Source: Intrasporangium calvum DSM 43043 (GTDB lineage Bacteria; Actinomycetota; Actinomycetes; Actinomycetales; Dermatophilaceae). From it: a DNA stretch of 64,000 nt. Made by a program: the position numbers and the translations under genes. Of the stretch, positions 9,701 to 17,138 are shown one piece after another. The stretch covers positions 1,612,001-1,676,000 of the forward strand of contig NC_014830.1 in NCBI RefSeq assembly GCF_000184685.1, given 5' to 3'. How positions within the stretch are numbered: the stretch's first letter is position 1; every line of letters starts with the position of its first letter. The notes under the pieces are model-generated. The model did no database searches and had not been told where the DNA came from. It was given only the letters and a program-made list of their open reading frames with translations.

Positions 9701-10848
9701 GTGAGGGGCTCGTCCGCCTCGAGCGCGCTCCCGGCGTGATCGCCTCCGCCACGACGGAAGGTCACGTGGCCGTGGAAGCGAGCTCAGCGGCATACGACCA
9801 CTGGACGCCAGACGAACCACGCGCCATCCTCGCCGCCCTCGGTGAAGGGGGGTGCAGCGACGACACGCCGGTCATCTCCGCCAGCCAAGGGCTGCTGGCC
9901 AGCGCGGCCGCCACGTTGGAGCCCCGGTTGGCCAAGGTCGAGGACGTGTGGGTGGCCTTCGGGCTCGGGGAGGGCGGCGAGCTGCCGCTCGTGGCCCTCG
10001 AGCTCCAGCTCTCCGCCACGGTCCGGGCGAACCGTGAGCTGCTCAGCCAGCGCGAGCGCCAGATCTTCGAGGAGCAGGTTCTCGGGTATCTCGGGGACGC
10101 GCTCCGTGGCGTGCGACTCAAGGCCGAGGAGCTCGTCGCGGCGATGAACTCACAGCTGCGGGGTGTGACGACGTCACAGGGCATCCGCGTCCGCCTCCGC
10201 TGGCGGCAGCGGGACGACATCGCCGCCGACGCGAAGCGCGCCGTGGAGCTGCTCGGGCAGCCGGTCGGGGCGCTCCTGCCGAGCGAGCGGATCGAGCTGC
10301 GCGAGTCGCTCCACCGGCTCATCGACTCCTCGCGCAGTGAAGCGCCCGAGGAGTCCTACGCCGAGCACCTCTCCCGGGCCCTGGACTACCGCCGGTGGTT
10401 CGCGTTCAGCGTTCAGTACCACCGACCGGAGACCGGGGAGTGGCGGGACCTGCAACGCAAGTCCGCCCTGTCCCAGGGCGAGCAGAAGGTGCTGTGCTAC
10501 CTGCCGCTCTTTGCTGCCGCATCCGCGCACTTCACCTCCCTCGCGGGCGCGGCGCCCCATGCACCGCGGTTCGTCCTGCTCGATGACGCGTTCCCGAAGA
10601 TCGACGCGCGCACCCACCCGCTGCTCTTCGGGCTGCTCGTCGACCTCGACCTCGACTTCGTCGTGACGAGCGAGCGACTCTGGGGCACCCACGCCACGGT
10701 GCCGGAGCTGGCGATCTACGAGGCGCTGCGCAGCCCCGGGGAGCGCGGCATCGCGCAGTTCGAGCACCGGTGGGACGGCCAGCTGCTGACTGCGGTGGGG
10801 GCCCGGGGACCCGCGGCGTCGGGCTCGGCAGGGGGAGGCGATGGCTGA
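6697..10848 (+). CDS. jetC: Wadjet type II SMC-like ATPase JetC (TIGR02680)
   Basis: The 1383-residue motor of the Wadjet complex, related to MukB/SbcC. The Walker A motif GTNGAGKS is at about residues 38-45, the ABC signature-like SQGEQ near 1259, and Walker B FVLLDDAFPKID near 1291, with long Ala/Glu/Arg-rich coiled coils between (about 270-560 and 780-1090) and a hinge-like region including GALEAIGGAPFWRLV near 600. All ATPase elements are intact, so loop extrusion is expected to be functional. I chose the TTG start at 6697 because GGAGGGGGA precedes it, the jetB stop overlaps it (TTGA), and the conserved N-terminus RFSLSRGGVLNVWQY follows. It contains one AGCTCAGCGGCATAC copy of the dispersed motif near its end. 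Confidence 0.93.
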   Translation: MNDERPQRFSLSRGGVLNVWQYDDQVFDFGGGRLLLRGTNGAGKSKTLEMLLPFVIDGDKAKITASGRHHTSLLWLMLDGYTGANRTGYLWVEFARPTADGGSETLTCGIGLRASDSARTATTWYFTSPRRVGVDLHLTDAAGPLSLQRLRAEVETDGHFFDPNATRRYREHVGQLLFGLPLDQYEDLLRLLYWLRQPQVGEDIDPKRLAEQLVQALPQIDESALRSAGDTFDQLEEFGEQIDRQERAAAAIGSFLQSYRTYARGVVAERAQAVVDAADVERRARREVRRLERAVAETLDGLDRARAAQHRAESELADAAARITQLKAGPEARAQAQLLALDDHLTTRLQLADQAERRLVEQQQRVSEAQRRATDAAVDLVAATTEWVSRARTVRAEGADAGIVGPLARVAHLAIAEPDWRAPDSVVELRAALAAAPEELLDVRDRVGVARAAVKVVDAARARAEDLRSDAVRREEDSARAETTLAGRQARHDEAVTATMDATEQFVAALTTWLEMTAAVPVPRPEISAAELGAFGAVVADAVAPVRAEAEQHRADARTRLAAAEGDQEQVRAERAEVAAERDPRPAPPVWRRDDRGALEAIGGAPFWRLVDFRDDIDAPTRAAIEAALEGSGLLDAWVTAEGRVVPEAEDAFLIDVSPEPQEGTGRSLAAVLRADSHLPGAVPSDVVDAVLSRVGLVDDLRSGAAPDDDSLAGGPRADHTLAHVRIGLDGSWWTGPLVGRTNKERAQFIGAAARDAERSRRLAALDGRLDELGRTIAVAGAQVQLHTATLQSLDAWHRARPSHEGLLTAWAAEQASATAVDEARAELAAAARLAQAARAAAAVAHDELVRLGQIHDLPITAQGLHARDERLRAILDQTRDLDDRRSVLERDLAEWEERGRFAVAERERLDEAADDDERARTEAATAAAELDELRASAGASVAELEQRLDELAKTRDRADAERREQVRQVEQLVRASATLESEHRTAAHSLGEATPRLGAAREGLVRLERAPGVIASATTEGHVAVEASSAAYDHWTPDEPRAILAALGEGGCSDDTPVISASQGLLASAAATLEPRLAKVEDVWVAFGLGEGGELPLVALELQLSATVRANRELLSQRERQIFEEQVLGYLGDALRGVRLKAEELVAAMNSQLRGVTTSQGIRVRLRWRQRDDIAADAKRAVELLGQPVGALLPSERIELRESLHRLIDSSRSEAPEESYAEHLSRALDYRRWFAFSVQYHRPETGEWRDLQRKSALSQGEQKVLCYLPLFAAASAHFTSLAGAAPHAPRFVLLDDAFPKIDARTHPLLFGLLVDLDLDFVVTSERLWGTHATVPELAIYEALRSPGERGIAQFEHRWDGQLLTAVGARGPAASGSAGGGDG
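9781..9795 (+). repeat. AGCTCAGCGGCATAC motif copy inside jetC
   Basis: One change from the commonest 15-mer; read Ser-Ser-Ala-Ala-Tyr. Confidence 0.7.
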
Positions 10849-12259
10849 ACCCGCGCCGCAGTGGTTGCACGGCGACCGCCTGCGGCGCGTCTGGGACCAC
10901 GTCGGGGACGCCCTGGAGCGACGGGCACTCCAGCCCCGCGGCACGCTCGAGGTGGCAGGGCTGTCTCGGGACGAACGACACGCGTTGTCCGACGTGGTCG
11001 GCTCACCCGTCACCGGAGCGACCGTCCGACTGCGGCTCGCCGACCTCGACCACCGGTTCCGCGCCCGCACGGGGCGTGGAGTCGCCGAGGTCGTGACGTG
11101 GGTGACCGGTCGTGTCCTCGTCGACCGCGCCGCGCAACGTCGCGATGCGATCGCCCTGCGGCAGGGGCCGTTCGACGCCGCGCGCGAATGGTTGCTGAAG
11201 GAGCTGCCCGGCTCCTCGGGGAGCGGGCCGGGTGCACCGGTGAGCGGGCCGGGTGCACCGGTGAGCGGGGGCCACGCTGCTGGGGCGCCGCAGGCGTCCG
11301 TGGGGCTGATCCCAGCGGCGGCCACCGGCTGGGTCGACGACTGGCTGGCCGCGCTGCGTCGTGACGGGGTGCTGACTGCCGGGTCCGACAGCACGTCTGT
11401 CCTCATCACCGCACTGCGTGTGCTCGAGGGCTGCGGGGCGTTCGGCAACGGCCCAGCGAAAGCACACGCCCGGACGGACCTCGCGGCCCGGATCACGGGT
11501 TCGTCGCACGGTCTGGACGACGGCTCAAAGGTGGCCCTCGTGGTGCTGCGGGCGGCGGCTGCCCGGTCCGGCACCCGTCTCCCGCGGAGCGCGTCAGAGC
11601 GTCGTCGCCTGTGGGAGGCGCTTGGGGTCGTCGTCGACCGCGTGTCCGCGACCTGCTTGGTCTGGAACATCACACCGGCCCCGATGCCGGCGGCGTCGAC
11701 GCCGAGGTTGGCTGGACCTGGCCTCTCGGGGACCGCCGCGCACCGCACCGACGGCGGCCCACCCGCGCCGGGGGCGGCCGATGCCCGCGTTGCTCCCCGG
11801 CACCTCACCTGGTGGGACCTGGACTCGGGAGTCGCCTTCCTGAAAGAGCAACGGATCCTGGTGTGTGAGAACCCCCGCATTCTCGAGGCGATCGCCGAGC
11901 GGGGCCCGACTGCCGAGCGAATCGGCTTGGTGTGCACCATGGGCCGCGCCAACCTTGTCGTGCGGGAGGTGCTGAGGCGGCTCGTCACCTCCGGGGCGGT
12001 CCTGCGATACCACGGCGACTTCGACTGGGCCGGAGTGGCGCTCGCGAACTCGTGTCTGGCGGAGTTCGGCGCTGACCCGTGGCTGATGGGCCCGGACGAC
12101 TACCACGGTGGGCACGGTTCGGAACCGTTGAGCGGTCGCCCGATCGAAGCAGACTGGGACCAGGAGCTCGCTGCGGCGATGCGTGCCCGGGGCGTGGCCG
12201 TGCACGAGGAAGCGGTCCTCGAGTCGCTGGTCGAGCGGCTTCCCGAGCTGTGGTCGTGA
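10841..12259 (+). CDS. jetD: Wadjet type II nuclease JetD (DUF2399/TIGR02679, TOPRIM fold)
   Basis: The 472-residue nuclease subunit that cuts the captured circular DNA. The C-terminal TOPRIM-like region carries the expected acidic residues: VCENPRI (glutamate, about residue 342) and YHGDFDWAG (DxD, about 390-392). The N-terminal half is the DNA-arm region. Start ATG overlaps the jetC stop by eight bases and has GGGGGAGG upstream. The protein is longer than I would expect because of two low-complexity Gly/Pro/Ala stretches: a tandemly repeated GPGAPVS around residue 128 and a second at about 289-309. These probably form flexible linkers. The catalytic residues are intact, so the operon appears complete and active. 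Confidence 0.9.
   Translation: MAEPAPQWLHGDRLRRVWDHVGDALERRALQPRGTLEVAGLSRDERHALSDVVGSPVTGATVRLRLADLDHRFRARTGRGVAEVVTWVTGRVLVDRAAQRRDAIALRQGPFDAAREWLLKELPGSSGSGPGAPVSGPGAPVSGGHAAGAPQASVGLIPAAATGWVDDWLAALRRDGVLTAGSDSTSVLITALRVLEGCGAFGNGPAKAHARTDLAARITGSSHGLDDGSKVALVVLRAAAARSGTRLPRSASERRRLWEALGVVVDRVSATCLVWNITPAPMPAASTPRLAGPGLSGTAAHRTDGGPPAPGAADARVAPRHLTWWDLDSGVAFLKEQRILVCENPRILEAIAERGPTAERIGLVCTMGRANLVVREVLRRLVTSGAVLRYHGDFDWAGVALANSCLAEFGADPWLMGPDDYHGGHGSEPLSGRPIEADWDQELAAAMRARGVAVHEEAVLESLVERLPELWS
11221..11262 (+). repeat. 21-bp perfect tandem duplication inside jetD
   Basis: Two identical 21-bp units plus six bases of a third encode SGPGAPV twice. The length is a multiple of three, so copy-number change would not shift the frame. 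Confidence 0.85.
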
Positions 12260-12338
12260 CCGACGGGACGTGGCCGTGCGGCCCGGCTCGCTCGAGCCTG
12301 TGGGTAACTCTGCGAGGACCGGGTCGATCCGCGCCAGC

Positions 12339-12785
12339 ATGATGGTCATGTCATTCAAGGATCTTCCGCAGGGCGGAGCCCGCGACCTCGACCTCTCCGA
12401 CCACACCTACGCCGCCGACGTCATCGACCTCATCACGCTCGAGGAGGACCGCGCGCTCGGCTGCTTCTCAGCCATGTTGTGCGACAGCGAGGACCACGGC
12501 GTGCAGCCCCTGTGCCTCAAGTGCGTCGAGCCGGGAGCCTCGCCCGACGAGATGGTCGACCTGCTGGAGCTGGTGCTCCCGCTCCTGGCGCAGAGCCGTG
12601 GTTCCATCCTCCTGGCACGTGGCCGAGTCGGCGCGCTTCGTCCCACCGACGACGACCGCCACTGGCACCAGCGGGCCATCGAGGTGTGCCGTGCGCACGG
12701 CGTCAAGCTGCTCGGCTTCCACATCGCCACCCACGACGGGGTGCTGCGCCTGCCGGAACCGCTTGCCGCTTCGGACGTGGCCTGA
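12339..12785 (+). CDS. RadC/JAB-like small protein lacking the metal-binding motif
   Basis: A 148-residue protein without a certain function. The C-terminal half (LLARGRVGALRPTDDDRHWHQRAIEVCRAHGVKLLGFHIATHDG) follows the layout of the RadC/JAB domain, where a hydrophobic strand leads to HNHPSG, then P-T/S-x-x-D, a helix, and a strand ending in a his/val-rich segment. Here the metal-binding HxHPSG is replaced by ARGRVG, so metallopeptidase chemistry is unlikely. A diverged paralogue lies at 50.3 kb. In-frame ATGs at 12339, 12342 and 12348 are all possible; no good Shine-Dalgarno decides between them. It starts 80 bases after jetD on the same strand, so read-through transcription is possible, but it is not a known Wadjet component. 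The family assignment is inference. Confidence 0.6.
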   Translation: MMVMSFKDLPQGGARDLDLSDHTYAADVIDLITLEEDRALGCFSAMLCDSEDHGVQPLCLKCVEPGASPDEMVDLLELVLPLLAQSRGSILLARGRVGALRPTDDDRHWHQRAIEVCRAHGVKLLGFHIATHDGVLRLPEPLAASDVA

Positions 12786-12830
12786 TGGGGTTCGCCCCTG
12801 TACTGGCGCGGCCCTTCGGGTAGGAGCCGG

Positions 12831-13016
12831 ATGTCAGACTCCAGCGCGGACAAGGAGGCGCTCATGCGCTCAAGGATCTCCACCACCACCGAGGGCCACG
12901 AGATCCCCAGCGGGGTCAGCGAACGCGCCCCCCGTTCGCCGGGGCTGCTCAGGCCGGCGAGACCCGTCGCGCCGGTCGATCCGGTCGATCCGGTCTCGGA
13001 ACGAGGCGAGCCGTGA
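12831..13016 (+). CDS. Small hypothetical protein coupled to the ChaB gene
   Basis: A 61-residue ORF starting at ATG 12831 with TAGGAG five bases upstream. Its TGA overlaps the next ATG as TGATG, which favours a real, translationally coupled gene. The C-terminal part is Pro/Val/Asp-rich because of a short CCGGTCGAT repeat (about 12977-13001). No domain is recognised and composition is biased, so a chance ORF is still possible. Confidence 0.5.
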   Translation: MSDSSADKEALMRSRISTTTEGHEIPSGVSERAPRSPGLLRPARPVAPVDPVDPVSERGEP

Positions 13017-13432
13017 TGCCGGCCCGCGAGGAGATGCCCTCCACCCTCCGACGGTCCTCGAAGCAGGCGCAGGATCTCTGGGCCACGGTCCACGACAACG
13101 CCGTCGAACAGTACGGCGAGGGAGAGCGGGCTCACCGAACGGCGTTCTCCGCGCTCAAGCACAGCTTCGAGAAGGTCGGGGACCACTGGGAGGCCAAGGT
13201 GGAGAAGGGGCCCTCCGACGCGCAGGCAGCCCGTCACGGCGTTCGGGCCCGAAGGGGTGGGGAGACCGCCGGGGGCGTGGACGCGAACGCATCGAAGGCA
13301 CACCTGTACGACGTTGCCAAGCGGCTCGGGGTCCAGGGCCGCTCTCGGATGACCAAGGCCCAGCTCGTCGAAGCCATCGGTCGCGCGAACGAGATGGCAT
13401 CACGGAAGGCGCTTGAGGCAGAGCGGGATTGA
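13016..13432 (+). CDS. ChaB domain protein with C-terminal Rho-N/SAP-like helix pair
   Basis: A 138-residue protein. The N-terminal half (LRRSSKQAQDLWATVHDNAVEQYGEGERAHRTAFSALKHSFEKVGDHW) matches the ChaB domain, known from the putative cation-transport regulator ChaB but usually of unclear function in actinobacteria. The C-terminal residues (SKAHLYDVAKRLGVQGRSRMTKAQLVEAI) resemble the Rho termination factor N-terminal or SAP-type nucleic-acid-binding helices. The two-domain arrangement suggests a nucleic-acid-associated stress protein rather than a transporter regulator. I prefer ATG 13016 over GTG 13013 because of the overlap with the upstream stop. Role is inferred only from domains. Confidence 0.8.
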   Translation: MPAREEMPSTLRRSSKQAQDLWATVHDNAVEQYGEGERAHRTAFSALKHSFEKVGDHWEAKVEKGPSDAQAARHGVRARRGGETAGGVDANASKAHLYDVAKRLGVQGRSRMTKAQLVEAIGRANEMASRKALEAERD

Positions 13433-13508
13433 GGGCCCGTCCGCCCAGCACTGGTGCGGCGGGCGAGCGGGCTGAACATGAAACAGGGGTGTTGTCGGTG
13501 GTCGGTTC

Positions 13509-13520
13509 TAGGTTGGTGTG
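13509..13520 (+). promoter_or_regulatory. Leaderless-type -10 element of the DUF222-HNH gene
   Basis: TAGGTT (13509-13514) followed by six bases and ATG 13521. It supports 13521 over the GTG at 13518. Confidence 0.6.
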
Positions 13521-15095
13521 ATGGTTCCCGATGCGGCGGTTCTCGACCGACTCCGGGCGCGGCTGAGTGAGGTGGAGTCGCGACACGAGAGTGATGCTCA
13601 AGGTGCCGCGCAGGCGTTCTGGGCCTCGTTGCGAGGGCCCGTCGACGCTGCACCGGCCCAAGCCTCGCCGAGCGGGCGGGGTCGGCGTGGGGGCCCCAAG
13701 TTGCCAGCAGTGGGTGGGATCCGGCGGTGTGGCCCCTGGGCGCAGGTGGATCCGGATGGGCCCTTGCCGGTCGACCCGCTCGGGGTGGTGGCGGTGGATC
13801 CGGAGAGTCTGGACCTCGACGGCGCGGACGCTGGCTGGCTGGAGGCTTCTCTGGCGCAGGCGGAGGCTCGCCTGGACACCGAGGAGACGGAGCGTCCAGA
13901 GCCGCTCGCAGTGAAGATCGACGCGTTGTTGGGGGCTTCGCTGGTGTCGCACGGCTCGGCGGAGCTGGCCGTGGCGGTGGAGCATGTGGCCGCAGCGCGG
14001 GCTCAGCATGAGGTGGTGCTCGTCAACGTCCTGGCCGAGCTGGAGGCACGTGGCGAGCAGCCGCCCGGTGGGTTGCGGCCCGCAGACTGGCTGCGGTCGG
14101 TGGATCCCGGGATGAGCGCGGGCCAGGCGAAGGACCTGGAGACCGTGGCCCGGGCGGTGAACGAGCCCCGGTGGCGAGAGCTGCGGGCGCGGGTGACCAT
14201 GCAGCACGTCACGGTGGCCAAGGCGGCCCGGATCGTCGAGTTCGACCAGCGGGTCTCACCGGTAGCGGATCCGGAGGAGGTGGACGGGGCCGTGACGGAT
14301 CTGCTGGGGGCCGCCCCGGGGCTGGTCGTGGAGGACTTCACCCGGCTCGTGCGTCATCACACCGAGCAGGTCCGGCCACCCAAGGACGAGGGGGATGAGG
14401 AACGGGTTGATGCGGGCCGACGCTCGGCGCGGGGCCTGTGGTTCGGTCAACCGAACCGGACCGGGATGGTCAGCCTGCGTGGGGTGTTGGACCCGGAGGC
14501 CGCCGCCGTGCTGAAGTCGGCGATCGCCCCGCTGGCAGCACCCTGTCCGGAGCGGGACGGGCACGGTCACACGGTGTCGCCGGACCCGCGCTCGCCCGCC
14601 AAGCGCCGCGCGGACGCGTTGGTCGAGATCGTCGAGCGGGGCGTCGCGGCAGCTGCGGACCTACCGGTGACGGACAAGGCCAAGCTGGTGGTCACCCTCG
14701 ATCACGAGGTGCTCACCGGCCGGATCCGTGGCACCGGGCTCGCCGGGTCCGGGGACGTGATCACGGCGGCGGCTGTGCGGCGGCTCGCCTGTGATGCGGC
14801 CATCATCCCGATGGTCCTCGGCGGGGCGGGGGAGCCGTTGGACGTCGGCCGGGCCCGGCGGCTCGTCACGGCCGCGATGCGGGCCGCGTTGTGGCAACGC
14901 GATGCGGGGTGCACGTTCCCGGGATGCACGGCTCCAGCGCAGTGGACCGACGCGCACCACGTGACCCCCTGGTGGGGCGGTGGGCCCACCAGCATGGACA
15001 ACCTGGCCCTGCTGTGCCGACGGCACCACACCCATGTGCACCGTCACGAGCTGACCGCGACCGTCAGGCCGACCGGCGTGACCTGGCACACCTGA
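13521..15095 (+). CDS. DUF222 domain HNH endonuclease
   Basis: A 524-residue member of the very common actinobacterial DUF222-HNH family. The DUF222 region spans most of the protein (for example EARGEQPPGGLRPADWLR and ARVTMQHVTVAKAARIVEF). The HNH nuclease core is at about residues 463-515: CTFPGC, TDAHHVTPWW, TSMDNLALLCRRHH, VH. Both zinc-binding cysteine pairs and the catalytic histidines are present. These genes occur in many copies per genome and may behave like mobile or selfish elements; no intein or intron is visible around this one. It has its own leaderless promoter and is not part of a neighbouring operon. Confidence 0.9.
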   Translation: MVPDAAVLDRLRARLSEVESRHESDAQGAAQAFWASLRGPVDAAPAQASPSGRGRRGGPKLPAVGGIRRCGPWAQVDPDGPLPVDPLGVVAVDPESLDLDGADAGWLEASLAQAEARLDTEETERPEPLAVKIDALLGASLVSHGSAELAVAVEHVAAARAQHEVVLVNVLAELEARGEQPPGGLRPADWLRSVDPGMSAGQAKDLETVARAVNEPRWRELRARVTMQHVTVAKAARIVEFDQRVSPVADPEEVDGAVTDLLGAAPGLVVEDFTRLVRHHTEQVRPPKDEGDEERVDAGRRSARGLWFGQPNRTGMVSLRGVLDPEAAAVLKSAIAPLAAPCPERDGHGHTVSPDPRSPAKRRADALVEIVERGVAAAADLPVTDKAKLVVTLDHEVLTGRIRGTGLAGSGDVITAAAVRRLACDAAIIPMVLGGAGEPLDVGRARRLVTAAMRAALWQRDAGCTFPGCTAPAQWTDAHHVTPWWGGGPTSMDNLALLCRRHHTHVHRHELTATVRPTGVTWHT

Positions 15096-15203
15096 ACGTC
15101 CCGCCCCGCACCTCGCCCGACCAGCGGCGGGGTGCCCGGCATGCCCGCACGAGCCCCATGAAGCCCCGTCGCTACGGTTCTCCCTACCGATGAGGAGGTC
15201 CCC

Positions 15204-16115
15204 TTGGCCAGCTGGCAGATGAAGGTCGTCGCGCTCGTCGTTCGCCTCACCCGGCGACGCGCGTTTCTCAGCGAGGAGGCCGGGGCGGCAATGCTCCGGC
15301 AGCCACAGTCGTCGTCCCACCCGCCTCGGTCGCTGAGGCGACGCTGCGCGGTGTCCTCTCGCCAGATCGGGGGTTTCCAGGTGCACACGGTCAGTGCAGC
15401 GGAAACTGGGCGAGCCGGCGAAACGGGCCAGACGAGCCTCGTCTTCCTCCACGGAGGCGCGTACACGCGGGAGATCGTGCGGCAGCACTGGGAGCTCGTG
15501 GCCCACCTCGCCGTCGAGCTCGGAGTGGACGTGCACGTGCCGCTCTACGGGCTCGCACCTCGCCACGACGGCCTCGAGGCGCTGGCGTTCGTCACCGACG
15601 TGCTCGAGACGGTCTGCGCAGGCGGCCGGACGGCCTACGTCGTCGGTGACTCCGCCGGAGGCGGCCTGGCCCTGCTGGCTGCTCAGGCGACGGCAGGCCG
15701 GGACGACATCCGGATCGCCGGTCTCACCCTCATCGCGCCGTGGCTCGACCTGACCATGTCCAACCCAGGCATCGATGCCGTCGAACGCATCGACCCGTGG
15801 CTGGCCCGCCCGGGCCTGCGCCCGGTCGCCCGGTCGTGGGCCAACGGGCTGCCCCTCGACGACCCGCGACTCAGCCCGATCCGCGGCGAGCTCAACGGGG
15901 TCCCGCCCGTGGACCTGTGGGTCGGCACGCGCGACATCACCCTGCCCGACTGCCGCCTGCTGCGCGACCTCCTGCCCACGGCGTCGCTGGCCGGCTACCA
16001 CGAGCAGGCGGACGCCATCCACGACACCCCGCTGCTGCCGGTCCCGGAAGGCCGCGCCGCCCGACAGTCCATCACCGACCACATCCGGCGGCGCACCCTC
16101 GCGCCCGCCCCGTAG
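15204..16115 (+). CDS. Alpha/beta hydrolase, HSL/family IV esterase
   Basis: A 303-residue carboxylic-ester hydrolase. The oxyanion-hole motif HGGAY is near residue 85, the nucleophile elbow GDSAGG near 150, the acid in the DLWVGTRDITLPD segment near 238-247, and the catalytic histidine in ADAIHDTP near 273. The TTG start at 15204 is chosen because GAGGAGG precedes it; a TANNNT box (TACGGT, 15173-15178) lies about 26 bases further up. The substrate is unknown. The gene ends 21 bases before an exact copy of the dispersed motif. Confidence 0.88.
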   Translation: MASWQMKVVALVVRLTRRRAFLSEEAGAAMLRQPQSSSHPPRSLRRRCAVSSRQIGGFQVHTVSAAETGRAGETGQTSLVFLHGGAYTREIVRQHWELVAHLAVELGVDVHVPLYGLAPRHDGLEALAFVTDVLETVCAGGRTAYVVGDSAGGGLALLAAQATAGRDDIRIAGLTLIAPWLDLTMSNPGIDAVERIDPWLARPGLRPVARSWANGLPLDDPRLSPIRGELNGVPPVDLWVGTRDITLPDCRLLRDLLPTASLAGYHEQADAIHDTPLLPVPEGRAARQSITDHIRRRTLAPAP

Positions 16116-16135
16116 GCGAGGTCGGAGCGGGGGCG

Positions 16136-16151
16136 AGCCCAGCGGCATACG
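16136..16151 (+). repeat. AGCCCAGCGGCATACG motif between esterase and epimerase genes
   Basis: Begins 21 bases after the esterase stop, in the same orientation as that gene. Confidence 0.85.
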
Positions 16152-16205
16152 ACTTCTGATGGGGCCTAGGGTGGGCGGGAACCGCGCCGACCAGAGGAGC
16201 CGACC

Positions 16206-17057
16206 ATGCGCGTTGCCGTCACCGGAGGTTCGGGCAAGCTCGGACGTCACGTCGTCGAACGGCTCTCGACCAGCGGCCACACCGTTGTCAACCTTGACCG
16301 TGAGGGCTCTCGTGGTGCGGGTTTCGTCCGGGTGGACCTGTCCGACTACGGGCAGGTCCTCGACGCCCTCTCCGGTGCCCGTGACGGCGCCCAGCCCGCC
16401 CCCGTGGAAGCGGTCGTCCACCTGGCCGCGATCCCAGCGCCCGGGCTCGCCAGCGACATCGAGACCTTCCGCAACAACATGACGGCGACGTTCAGCGTCT
16501 TCCACGCGGCCATCCGACTCGGGATCCGCAACATCGTCTTCGCCTCCTCCGAGACGGTGCTCGGGCTGCCTTTCGACACAGCGCCGCCGTACGTGCCCGT
16601 CGACGAGGAGTACCCCGGACGCCCCGAGTCGGTCTACTCCCTCGTCAAGCACCTCGAGGAGCAGCTGGCGGGCGAGCTCTGCCGGTGGCACCCGAACGTC
16701 AAGATCATCGGGCTGCGCTTCTCCAACGTCATGGATGTCGCCGACTATGCCGAGTTCCCCTTCGACGAGGACGCCCGCACCCGCAAGTGGAACCTCTGGG
16801 CCTACATCGACGGACGCGACGGCGCCCAAGCCGTCGAGAAGGCGCTGCTCCACGACGCGACCGGCTTCGACGCGTTCATCGTCGCGTCACCGGACACGGT
16901 CATGACCCGTCCCAACGCCGAGCTGCTCGACGAGATCTACCCCGACGTCCCGCGCACGGGCGAGATCGGCGAGCACACCACCCTCCTGTCGATCGACAAG
17001 GCGCGTCGTGTGCTCGGCTACGAGCCGCAGTTCTCCTGGCGCGACCCGGGATCGTGA
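16206..17057 (+). CDS. NAD-dependent epimerase/dehydratase family protein
   Basis: A 283-residue extended SDR. The Rossmann motif is TGGSGKLG at residues 7-14, an ASS catalytic-serine segment (VFASSETVLG) lies near 120, and the YxxxK pair is YSLVK near 146-150. These proteins act on nucleotide-sugars or related substrates in the cytoplasm, but the exact reaction cannot be read from the sequence. GAGGAG sits about seven bases before the ATG, and a possible -10 (TAGGGT, 16167-16172) lies about 34 bases upstream of the start. The gene ends just before a strong convergent terminator. Confidence 0.87.
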   Translation: MRVAVTGGSGKLGRHVVERLSTSGHTVVNLDREGSRGAGFVRVDLSDYGQVLDALSGARDGAQPAPVEAVVHLAAIPAPGLASDIETFRNNMTATFSVFHAAIRLGIRNIVFASSETVLGLPFDTAPPYVPVDEEYPGRPESVYSLVKHLEEQLAGELCRWHPNVKIIGLRFSNVMDVADYAEFPFDEDARTRKWNLWAYIDGRDGAQAVEKALLHDATGFDAFIVASPDTVMTRPNAELLDEIYPDVPRTGEIGEHTTLLSIDKARRVLGYEPQFSWRDPGS

Positions 17058-17087
17058 CGAGGGGAGCACTCGAGAGGGCGTGAGTGG

Positions 17088-17120
17088 GCGCGACCCCACC
17101 CGGTTCGGGTGGGGTCGCGT
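17088..17120. terminator. Strong hairpin between convergent genes
   Basis: Arms GCGACCCCACCC (17090-17101) and the exact complement (17107-17118) with a 5-base loop, extendable by one C-G and one G-U pair. There is no U tract, as is common in high-GC actinobacteria. It should serve both the epimerase gene (plus) and the secreted-protein gene (minus). Confidence 0.8.
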
Positions 17121-17138
17121 CCAGTCGACCCGGCCGAC

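Noticed and set aside
12183-12338. N-terminal extension of the JAB-like protein into the jetD gene
   Set aside because: The frame is open but overlaps jetD out of frame and encodes low-complexity Arg/Ser sequence.
14661-16853. Long minus-strand ORF across the HNH, esterase and epimerase genes
   Set aside because: It overlaps three well-supported plus-strand genes and has no recognisable domain or ribosome-binding site.
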